Positions 1-9,500 of a stretch of DNA of 64,000 nt are shown one piece after another. Position 1 is the stretch's first letter. Every line of letters starts with the position of its first letter. The stretch comes from Heterohyrax brucei (taxonomy: Eukaryota > Chordata > Mammalia > Hyracoidea > Procaviidae), in contig CM053158.1 in NCBI GenBank assembly GCA_028571685.1, positions 51,754,501 to 51,818,500 of the forward strand. Reading direction: 5' to 3'. The position numbers were made by a program, and so were the translations under genes. The notes below the pieces were generated by a model, which searched no databases, had not been told where the DNA came from, and saw nothing but the letters and a program-made list of their open reading frames with translations.

Positions 1-555
1 GGAGAGCAGGTTTAACTTGTGTTAAACAACTGATTGACATGCTAGCCCCCAGGCGTTTTCCTAAGAGGAACTGTGGCAAGAACAGTGCTCCTAATGCGGC
101 CACCTTCCCCCAAATTAGACTCCACTACACATTCCTGCAGTGACCAACAGGCAGAGGGAAAGCTGGTCTCCCCATACACTCTTGCAATTTAAAGATGCAG
201 GGGAAAAATCCCTGGCTGGCGGGTTTGTACTTCCTTGCAGACAGGGGTTTGTCCTTCTGTTGAACTTTCACCTCCCGAACTCGTCTCCTTTCATTGGACA
301 AAGTGCAGGAAGAATGAGGAGAGACCAAGGGAGGATGGGAGAGGAGCAGAAAGGGGGTTGAAAACACACCCCACCTCTCCCTCCCTCAACTGTCACTGAT
401 GGTGAAACACTTTCACTTTTAACTGGAGGAAACTCACATCCTTGCTTATGCTCTCCCTTCCTTCTATATTTTTAGCTCAGAAGATAAGCAAATAGCCATG
501 GCATTCGCATCTTCGTCCCTAGTTGCTAACGCTCTCCCTCTCGTTTTTCTAGTGT
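1..555. other. Upstream flank, nothing recognised
   Basis: This is unique-looking sequence upstream of the CpG-rich promoter. I see no gene, repeat or splice-like structure I can support. Two overlapping short open frames (one on each strand, around 125-367) lack any recognisable motif. A stretch TATATTTTTAG near 465-476 is one base off a MEF2 consensus at its 5' side and is not called. Confidence 0.5.
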
Positions 556-880
556 TTGAAACAGTCCTCCGTCCCCCACATTCTGCGGAGTCCTCCCCCT
601 CCCCATGATGTCCCTTATTTTCCAGGTCTTTCCTACCAGATTTCTCTGTTTGCCTGGGACTGCTCTGGCGTTCCCTTCCTCTCTCTGCTCTGTGGGGCTC
701 TGCCTCCCTCTCCCCTTCCCGTCCAGCCCGAGCCCCTCACTCCCACCTCCCGGCCACCCTTCCCCCAGCTCTCCCTCTCAGCTCCCCCACCCCCACCTCT
801 CCGCTCCCCTACCCCCGCGATGCTCTGGCAATTGCGATTTTTTTTTTCCAGAGCCTTGTTGTTTACCCAGCAGGTGGATG

Positions 881-888
881 TGACGTCA
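881..888. promoter_or_regulatory. Perfect cAMP response element
   Basis: TGACGTCA is the full palindromic CRE bound by CREB/ATF factors. It lies just upstream of the densest CpG block, a typical position for a functional CRE, and an E-box-like CAGGTG sits about 10 bases upstream (871-876). This suggests a cAMP- or activity-responsive promoter. The motif is seen directly; its function is inferred from its position. Confidence 0.6.
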
Positions 889-1149
889 GGGACGCACAAC
901 AGCAAAAATAACAACATCTCCCTCCGCGTGTTGGCCTCTCGCGCCTTATTTATTTATTTGTTCCCGGAGGCCGGGGGAGGGGGTGGGAGTCAACGCCAGA
1001 GGGGCCCGGGGAGCCGCTCGCGTTTTGGGGGCGCTGGTAGGAGGATGTCTCGAGAGTGTGAGAGGCGGAGAGGGGGACTCGGCAGGAGGCCGGGGGGCCA
1101 GCTGGGGGGGGGGGTCGCCCTGGCCGCTCTCCCCGCGACTCCGCCGCCG

Positions 1150-1386
1150 CTGGCCGGGCTCCGGGAAGCTAGTCCGGGGCGAGCAAGCGGAGGAATCTAT
1201 TGTTATTTATTGTGTGGCGGCTGCACGCTGTACTCACCCGGCCCTCGCCCGGGAGTGCGTGTGCGCGCGTGTGCGCGAGTGAGTGTGTGCGCGAGTGTGC
1301 GCGGGGGTGCGCGCGCGGGCGGGAGTGGGCGCGCGGGGAAAGGCCCGAAAACACCTTAGTTTGCACCGAGAGACCATTTGCAGCGG
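1150..1386 (+). other. Candidate noncoding first exon with donor
   Basis: The CpG-dense block ends in a strong donor-like site: the exon would end at 1386, followed by GTGAGT. No clear acceptor lies upstream, as expected of a first exon. The start is arbitrary, set within the island. No initiator ATG with a good reading frame leads into the donor, so a 5' UTR exon is the simplest reading. The exon is rich in CG/TG alternation. A chance donor cannot be excluded without transcript data. Confidence 0.4.
1255..1338. repeat. Alternating CG/TG tract
   Basis: This is an imperfect run of GTGCGC- and GCGCGC-type alternation, strictly alternating purine-pyrimidine from 1255 to 1277 and nearly so afterwards. 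Such tracts can adopt left-handed Z-DNA under negative supercoiling near active promoters. It sits just upstream of the donor-like site at 1387, inside the candidate first exon. Confidence 0.7.
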
Positions 1387-1478
1387 GTGAGTTTGTATTT
1401 TTCCATTTCTGCTCCACTTTTTCCCAAGCCGCCTCCTGCCTTGTTTCTGCCACTTTAAGCAACAACCACCACCAGCAC

Positions 1479-1562
1479 AAGAAAAAAAAAAAAAGAAAAG
1501 AGGAAAAAAAAAAAAAAAGAGAGAAGAAAAGAAAGAGAAAAAGAACAGAGAAAAAAAAAAAA
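1479..1562 (+). repeat. Polypurine tract in 5' intron
   Basis: About 84 bases of A and G are interrupted by a single C near 1546. They mix long A-runs with GA-rich spacers. The tract lies about 90 bases downstream of the donor-like site at 1387. It is probably a simple repeat that arose from an A-rich tract. An open frame reads through it as a lysine/glutamate/arginine run and should not be taken as protein. Confidence 0.8.
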
Positions 1563-1723
1563 CCTACTTTCCACCTCTAGGCTCCACGTGCATCTCCCTC
1601 CACCCCTCCCCTCTCTGCCTTTCTCCTCAGGGTTGGGGCCCAGGTTCTGGGGTGTGTGGGGCGATGCAGGCTGGCAAGCGGGCGGTCGAGTGAGGGACCT
1701 GGCAGTGCCTGCCCCTTGGATCT

Positions 1724-1731
1724 ATTTGCAT
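1724..1731 (+). promoter_or_regulatory. Octamer motif
   Basis: ATTTGCAT is an exact match to the octamer bound by POU-domain factors. It lies about 350 bases downstream of the candidate first exon, in a GC-rich but less CpG-dense block. An eight-base motif occurs often by chance, so its position near a promoter is the only reason to list it. Confidence 0.3.
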
Positions 1732-1739
1732 AAGTCAAA

Positions 1740-2380
1740 TGGGGGGGGGGTGGAGTGGGGAGACAGTGGTGGCCAGGAGGCAGGATCGCCTCTTCCTGCA
1801 CTCTCCGAGATCACTGTGGGGAGCGAAATAATAAGCCCTGGCCGCCTGTGGGAACTTTGGTGTCCAGAATAGGTGTCTGGGTTCCAACTGAGGCACTGGG
1901 CCCCGGGCTGTGATGGTGGCGGGCTAGGGGCATGCGCCGGGCATCTTCTAAGCCCAAAGTTTGGACTTGGAACAAACTTTTTCCCTTCATTCTCTGCCGG
2001 TATGTGCCCACTTGATGTCCCTTGGGCTGCCTGGCCGGCCAAGGCAGACTGACTGAGGGTACCCGCATCGAGGGCCCTTTGCCTGGGGGCATATCTCACG
2101 TTCCTCGCGTGCGCGCCTTACCCAAACTTGGTGGCAGGGGCACTTCGCCATGGCCCCCCGAGAGCCTGGAAAACTAAGATACACACCCGTATACTCCTAA
2201 TCAAACAAGCATCCTGATGCTTATTCTCCCGGGCTGCCCCCAGCCTCCTGGCTACACGCCCGCGACACGTGGCCAACCCCACGAGTGGGAGCAGGACACG
2301 CTACAGGGAGTCCCCGTGCCCCCATTTCACTCCCCCTTCAAAACACACTTTGTTTTCACACCCCTCTTAAGCTGGGAGCA
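1740..2380. other. GC-moderate interval, nothing recognised
   Basis: This interval between the two CpG-rich parts of the promoter region has moderate GC and scattered CpGs. It holds no repeat I recognise. Short frames on both strands (around 1722-2184) show no domain or conserved-looking pattern. Confidence 0.45.
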
Positions 2381-3239
2381 CAGGGACATTCCCCGAGCCC
2401 CGATCCGTCCAGCGATGCGCGTTCGTTGCGTTCTTCCAGCCCCGTCCCGGCGGCCGAAGCCTCTCCGTCTCTCGCCCGCGCGCCGCCTTCTTCCCGAGCT
2501 CCTGGTGCTCCATTCCTGTCTGGTGTAGGCGACTTTGCGGAGCCAGTGAGCCGGGCTGTGTGCGCTTCGCTAGGGACGCGCAGCACCGCAGGAGTCGTGG
2601 AGTTGCCAGTTGCTGTGGGGTCGTGGTCATTAGCTGCCTCCGCCTCCCCTCTCCCCCGCCTCCTGCCCCCCTTCTCTCCAGACACTGCTGCACTTGGAAA
2701 CTTTGATTCCTTCTCCTTTTGGGCCCTTGGCGAGCCCCCTTCCCCACCTGTTGTGAGCTCTGCCTTGGTCCCCGAAGACTTGCAGTGACACAAGCGGGTG
2801 CCGGAGAGCTCCGTGCCCAGAAACACAGTCGCATGCCCCCTCCCAAGTGTTCGCTTCGAAATCGCTGCTTGCAGCCCCCCACCCCCCACTCCAATTCTCG
2901 CTCAGCTCCCGCCCCTGTGAGAATAAGGGCTAAATAAACAGTTGTAACTCCAAACCGCACGCCTGCGATTGAATCCGTATCCCACCCCTTTATCCCCCCA
3001 CCCCCCCTTTTTGTTGTTGCAACTTTTGTAAGACTGATTCCGGGGAAGGTGCTGAGACTTTGGCTTAGGTTGCTTTCTTGATCTCAGGATCCTAGCAGGG
3101 ATTCCCAGAGTCACACACACTCCTGGGTGCTCCGAGCTTGCCGCCCTCCCTGTCTTCACCCGCCCCCCACCACTCACTCGTCCCGACACCCTAAATTCCC
3201 CTCAACCTGTACGGGGAAGACTTGCTGAGAGTCGTCCCG

Positions 3240-3393
3240 TTTCTTGTCAACCGCAGAACCCGAAACTTTGTAAGAGGAAGAGAGCGTGCGGAGAGCCAGC
3301 GGGCGAGGGGCAGCGGCGTCGGGGACCATGGTGCTGCTGGAACCTCCTGCACGGGCGTGAAGGCGGCGCTCCCACTCCCTCCCGGACTCCCCG
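3240..3393 (+). other. Candidate 5' UTR exon with strong donor
   Basis: GC-rich sequence ends at 3393, followed by GTAAGT, which matches the donor consensus very well. A weaker donor-like site follows 43 bases later (exon end 3436, then GTAAGA), which could give an alternative exon end. The left edge is uncertain: either a transcription start or an acceptor near 3250 is possible. A short upstream open frame lies inside. The exon reads as 5' UTR rather than coding, because the only well-placed ATG is followed by a stop after ten codons. Confidence 0.5.
3328..3360 (+). other. Short upstream ORF (MVLLEPPARA)
   Basis: An ATG in a strong start context (GGGACCATGG) opens a ten-codon frame that ends in TGA. 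It ends 33 bases before the donor-like site after 3393, so it would be complete within this exon. If the exon is transcribed, the frame could act as an upstream ORF that lowers translation of the main protein. The reading frame and start context are seen directly. Its use in translation is an inference. Confidence 0.35.
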
Positions 3394-3599
3394 GTAAGTC
3401 GAGGAGGCCAGCGGCCGGCAGCCGCAGAGGCGGCGGGTAAGATGCAGGCGGGGTTGTGGGGGCAAGGGACACCCGTGAGCCCAGGGCTGCACCGCCGGGA
3501 TCTCCGTGCCCCAGGCTCCAACTGGGCGGCTCTGAGCGCAGCGATAAGGCGCCCGGAGCCAGGAATGTGCCCGTCTTCCAGTCGGTAGGTGCTTTGAAA

Positions 3600-6500
3600 T
3601 ACTGGACTTTCTCTTTTTGTCCTTCCTAAATCCAAAAGTCTGACGATCAAAGTTTAGCTTGGAGTGTAAAGTACTCCAAGATAAAATATGATGACATCTC
3701 TCACCCTCTTTCTCATCATACTCTCCCCTTATAACTATTAATTATTTCCAAGTCATTGTGTTCAAATACCCTTACTGGGCTGATTACAAAGTGTATTGAT
3801 TTAGTCTGGGCTCATCGTACGCGTTCTTGTTAATTCATTTTCCTTTAACTCCACCAGAAAAAACCGAAATGAAACTTACTTCTTCCTCCTCCCTCCCTCT
3901 CCCACCCAAAGTCCTGATATGTGAGGCTTGGACAGAATGATGGAATTAGTACTAATATTTCATTTGGTTGCTTTTGAGATTCTTTAGGCCACTTCCGAAT
4001 GGTTGGGGTTGCTCTCTTGTCGCAGGTATTTTCTAAGTGAGTGTTTCCTTTTTTGTTACTGCTCTTTAAACAGAATGCTAGAGAGATATTTTGGATTCCT
4101 TTTGAAACCAGTCAGTACCTTCAGACCCTCTGCACTTGACCTGTAGTTCATATGCTTGTGGATTTAGGCTTGCACAATGGCTGAGTTGGGAAAACCTCAA
4201 GAATATTTAAGGACTTTTTCTGCTCCTGAAAAATATGTGATTTTTTTTTTAAATACGTTCAAAATTGTGACTTTCTTTTCCCCTTTCCTCATTTTTCCAC
4301 AGTTAGAATCAGTTGTGTGTGTGGGGGGGGGGGGAGATGTCTTAAATAGAATTTGAAGAGAAATGGTTTAAGACCTCAGGTGTTTTCTACCCAGGGGTCA
4401 TCTTCATACTTGAAACAGAAGAGTTCCTGCCATTTGTGGTTTCTGGGAGAAATAATATCAGATCTCTTTTGGAATTCTACTGGAGTTTTGATTCACAAAT
4501 TGGAAATACCCATCTGAGTCCAGGGAAAAAAACTGGGCTTATACTTTCAGAAATTTGGAAAGGATTTTTCCTCTCATTCTGTTTGAAATATCTCTTAATT
4601 GAACATTAAAAAATATAGAAAGGATCTCAAGTAGTTACCATTCAAAAGGTGTCAGCTAAAATTTCTTTGTAAAGGGAAAAAAAGGTTTAATGTCTTGCCA
4701 GTGGCTGCATGTCCCCCCCACCCCGCTTTAGACTTTGGATTAGTCATTGTATGAGAGATGGGAGAAATCACTTTTTTTTTTTTTTTTTGGAAAAGTAAAC
4801 AGCCTCCAACTGCTGAACCTTGACAACCCAAATTAAGGAAGCAGCAGAGATCAAAAGGAACTGCTGCTGGGGTGTTGTCAGGAGCTGCTAGAGGGAGAGC
4901 CCTGGACTGTTCGATCAAGCAGCAAGGCTGTATGTTCACTTACACAGAGATGGACCATTGCAAATAGTGATCTTTGTTGTGGCAGTGAAGGCTGACTTGG
5001 AAAGAAACAGCCAGACTCTCTCTAGGTAGCATTTAAGTTTCTTTTAGATGCTGAGTTGCTACAGGATGTATTTATTTGTTTGTTTCATTCATGTTTCTTT
5101 GTGAGGGCGCTGGATCTGAAAAGGTGTAACAAGAGTATTAAGTGGTCTGGAAGCTGTCTTGCTTCCCAGAACAGTGCAGTAGAATTATTTTTCCTCACCA
5201 ACATTCGACTCCTACACTAGAGTTAGATAACATTTTCTCACATCGAGTTGGGAAGATCTGCTTTGTCAGAGAAGCCAGGGTTTTATATGTGAGGGTTTAC
5301 ATCTGATGTGAATCTTAAAAAATTTCCTGGTGATGAAATTTTGTGTCAGCCCACTCTGGGATTTTTAAAAGGCAAGAGGGAGCATAACCCTCTTTTTTAA
5401 ATTGACATTCAACCTGACCACTTTGCTACTTTTAGTCAAGTTCTCTGTAACTTGTCCTTGCTTGTTGTCTAGGAAAATTGAACTGCTTTACATTTTTAAA
5501 GGGAGTAGTAGAAGTAATTACTGTAGCATTTTGTTTTCACAGGTTTATCAAAGTATAATGAAAGAAACATCAACTATTCAAATTAACTGTCTCAAATTAA
5601 GGGGCTTGTGTTGCTGGAGATGTCTGTAAGATTTTGTGTTTATATTTAAATCTTGGAGTATAAACTGTGCAACACTTTGTTTTTCCCCCTGCTATAAACC
5701 ATTCCCAAATGAGGTGTTATTTTCAATTAAGTAGAACAAAGTAGGAAATAGGACAAGTAAATACATAGTAGAATAAAAATAATTGTCATTTAGGGATTAC
5801 GTTTTTAATTACAAAACGTAGACCATGTAGTGAGCACTCTGTTTTTTTTTAATAAGCCAGAGTTCCATAACCATCATACACAACGTGTTTCAAAGTCTGT
5901 AGCATTTATTGCTTGTACCTTTTATTGTATAGTTAAGCCAGTGTGAGTTAAAAATATACATGGATGCTATTAGGCAATCTTTTGCAATATGTAACACTTT
6001 TTAAAAGCTATAAATAGTCTCTAGTTAAATCATTTGTACCAACAATAGCAAAAGTTAACTGATAATATTGAGCCCAAGCATGGTGTTTTGCTAGTTAAGT
6101 TTTTCATTAGTTCTCCCAAGACTATACTTCAGGCCGCATAAATTTGCATTCTTAGGCTCTATGGAAGGATATACCTGTTTTCAGCAGTTGTTTGAATTAA
6201 CAGAAGAACTGTGATATTTCCTAAAACAAATACATTTATACCACAGCGTGCCCAATGCCAAAATTCAGAAGGAGAAGGGAGAATATAGCAGATGTCACAA
6301 CTTCTTCTGAACCCAGCTTCCTCTTTGCAGCCAATCTTATGGTGCATACTTATTTGGTTTGTATGTTTTACTTAAGACTCAAGCTCAATTTGGAAACGTT
6401 ATCTTGTCAGATTCCACATCACAAAAATGTCTGTGTATCGGATAGTGTTAGGTGTTCTAGCACCAATTCCATTTCAGTGGGTGTGCCAAGAATATTTACA

Positions 6501-9500
6501 GGGTACAGCAAGAGTTCTGTCTTTTAAAAATAATTTTAGGCACACGTTAATAAAATTTAAATAGATTACAGGCTGTCAGAAAATAGTATAAATTTTGTTT
6601 ATGATTCAGTTACTTTAAGGTACTTACATTAAAGAAACTCATTTAACCCCTGACTGAAGGGCATTAAGTGGGGAGGGAAGCCCTCCAAATAGCTCCCACT
6701 GCCCTCTGCTCTCCTGATAATCTTAAATTACTACGATTTAATTGGAACTTCAAGGCACTGAGCATGAGCTGTGTCTCTGAGAGCAAGAAAGGGTTTCCAG
6801 AGCATATGTAGATTTCCTTAAGTACTATTTTTTTTTTTTTTAAATTTGTGCAAAGGGCTCTTTCCTTCTTTTCTTACCCTGTTAGGTGGTATGCTTCTTT
6901 TATAGAATTTGGTTATAGTCATTGCCATTTTTGCTAAGCCAGCAGTATTGGCTTTTCTGTCTGTGTTTTTCCTGTTTTTTTAAAAAATATGTTTTTGAAC
7001 CTAGAGTGCATAAAGGTCTCAAGCAGGTAGGGGTTAGTTTTATAAAGAAAATACCTCAAGGGAAGCGTCTACTAAATAGACTGATGAACTTTGTACATGA
7101 GCCAACATACAGTTTTACTGTTTGCAGGACAATTTTTTTTATTCTTTTTTTTTTTTTAGTTTATGGCAATACATGCAGCCAGGTGATGTAATGCTGAGAC
7201 TGTGAGTCAGAAAAGGTTACAGTTGTGCTCTTGTGTTTTCTAAATGATCTTTCTTGTGATTTTTTTCCACTAGTCCATAGGCCAGTTTACTCTTGAAAGA
7301 GCCGTCTTATATGAATCAAAGAAAAAAAAAAAAATTCTCTTACATGGTGCTTGGATGAAGTAAGGGGAGAGGGTCCAAAAACTGGAGCGTCAGCAGGCTG
7401 TGAAATGAGATGAGTTCCTGAAATAGGGGCCAAACGGGTCAGATTTGGGATATCTTCTCCATGACAGTTGTTTTTGCCTGGGACGCGTACAGTTTATTTC
7501 CGCGTGGATGAGATGATGTGGTTACTAGCAAAGAAACAGATTTGGCTTGGATAGCCAGCCTAAAAATAAACGTTGTGAGAAACGTTTGATTTCAAGAAGT
7601 GCTTTGGTTTTGTATCCCCTAGATAATGTTCTTGCAGTTTGGGCTACAAGGCGGGTGTTCTGTGAAGAGGAAGTAGAGTGGGCTAAAGTGCTTGGCAGTC
7701 AGAGAAGACAATTAGATGGTGTTCTTTGTTTCTTCAATAAATTATTCTTATTAATTACAATCAGTTTGTGCAAGGACATTTTTTCCAAGCCTTCGAGTTA
7801 GAAGCCAGCACCCATTCATGAGAAAGGTGTGCCTGAGCCATCGTTGCTTTCCCGCACACTCTCGTTTCACCCAGCCATAAAACCTATTGACCTTATTGGC
7901 TGGTGGATGTCTCTGCAACACTTGTTTTTCTTTTTGAAATCCCCCGACTCTAGTTTTTAATATATGGTCTGCCTGGTGCACAACAGGTGTTTGTTTGGTG
8001 GTTATTTTACGGGGATTTAGCGAGAAAAACATTTCCTACCCACCAGCCACTGGAAGGAGCCAGTTTTAAGGAAAGAACCTGGTACCTTAAGAGGTGTAAA
8101 TGAGTTTTTCCTCATGACCCTTCCCAAGCTGTTTTTTTTTTTTTAAAAAAGGATTCAATATAGTGCCTTGAAATTACAATTAAGTTGTAGTAATTTAAGA
8201 TTATTGGGAGGGTGCAAAGGGCAGTGGAAGCTTTTTAGTGGTCTACTCTTGACGCTTTAAGCTGCTCAGTCATGAGGTTAAATGAGTTTCTTTAATCCGA
8301 GTACTTAAAGTAACTAAATCGTAAACAAAATTTGTATTAGATCCTGACAACTAATAATCTATTTAAATTACATTACAGTATCTGGGCAAAAATTTAATTA
8401 AAGACAGAAGTAGGCAGAAGTACTGTCAGGCCCTGTAAATATCTTGACAGGTCTACTCAAATGGAACCGCTATCACGAAATATTTACATATGTCTAGTAT
8501 GTTTAGGAACATCTCAGCAGTGCCTGTGCAAAGCTAATTGCACTTTCTTTCCAAATCATAGTTTTAATAAAATTGTGTTTTTTTTCCCTAAAGGCTATGA
8601 GTTTGTACAAAATTGTGTTAAAAAATTCTGTGTACTGTTTAGTTCTCTGTATTCTGGATAATTCTACGACAGCTTATTTCCTCAAGCTGCTGCTAATTCC
8701 AGGCAGATGACTGAAGTGAGCGGCATCAGTAATTTGAAAACTCATGTCATTATACTCAGTTTCAATAGTTGGAAGATATTAGAGGCCAGTGTGTTATGGG
8801 ATGAGTTACTGAAGTTAAAAAAAAAAAAAGGATTTGGTTGTGGCATTACTGGATCTATATTCAATAGAATGGATTCACTTAGGGTGCAACAAAGATTTTC
8901 TCTTGAATTTTGAATTTGGCCGCATATTCGGTCATTCACATTGTACTAGATTCTCTGGTTTTGGTTTATTTCGTGATCAGTTTTATTTATTGGGACATAA
9001 CTCAGAACCGAGGAGTCCTTTTCCCCTTTCCAGCCCTGCAGTTGGGTGATAATGTGACTTGTGGCAAACTGTTGACCTCTCTGCACCAGCCCCCCATTTG
9101 TGAATTAGGGATAGTATTTAGAAGTTCATCCTTGCAGCTTGCTGATCCAAGGGCTCAGCGCCCTGTTATTCCTCACGACTTTGTGTGCATTCTTCTGCCG
9201 GGTCTGTTTCAGGCTTTACTTGCATTCTCCTGCCTGGTCTTTCTGCTGAACTAGGGACACCTGACCAGATAAGCTGGCACCTTCTCCTGGGGACAGGTGA
9301 GCACAGGGAAGGAAGCAGATGTTCATGTATGAGGCAGGAGGACACTGCCTTTGGTCCCAATTCAGGATGTTTCAGAGTGAGGTTCCCTGATAACCTGCGT
9401 CCTAATAGTTGTGTGTGTCGGCTGGGGGGAGCTGATTAGTATAAAGATTCTTAAGCATAACTTTTGCTAGCTGACATAAGAGGGTGCATTTTTAGCAGAC

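Larger units (their letters stand above)
800..1400 (+). promoter_or_regulatory. CpG-island promoter, core part
   Basis: CpG dinucleotides are very dense from about 920 to 1360, in contrast to the CpG-poor sequence that fills most of the window. The block holds a perfect CRE (881-888), TTATTTATTTATTT just upstream of the densest part (about 947-959) and a donor-like site at its 3' edge (after 1386). CpG islands of this kind mark the 5' ends of many mammalian housekeeping and developmental genes. The plus orientation is inferred from the donor-like sites at 1387, 3394 and 3437. The transcription start cannot be fixed from sequence alone, and the gene is not recognised. Confidence 0.75.
2380..3600 (+). 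promoter_or_regulatory. Second CpG-rich promoter block
   Basis: CpGs cluster again at about 2390-2620 and 3180-3570, separated by a less CpG-rich stretch. The second cluster carries two plus-strand donor-like sites (after 3393 and 3436). The layout suggests an alternative first exon, or a second noncoding exon, of the same plus-strand gene. Open frames of 160-200 residues on the minus strand here are the usual by-product of GC-rich sequence without stops. No protein family was recognised in them. Confidence 0.6.

Noticed and set aside
556-1359. 267-codon plus-strand open frame across the CpG island
   Set aside because: It begins in a pyrimidine-rich stretch, is dominated by Pro, Ser, Arg and Gly from GC-rich composition, and crosses the CG/TG tract. 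No motif or domain is visible and the promoter core lies inside it.
1200-1580. Lys/Glu-rich C-terminal protein tail
   Set aside because: It is the reading of the polypurine tract after the donor-like site and would lie in the intron.
2356-2960. Two overlapping minus-strand frames of 177 and 197 codons
   Set aside because: They overlap each other in different frames within a CpG block, where stops are rare by composition. Neither shows a family signature.
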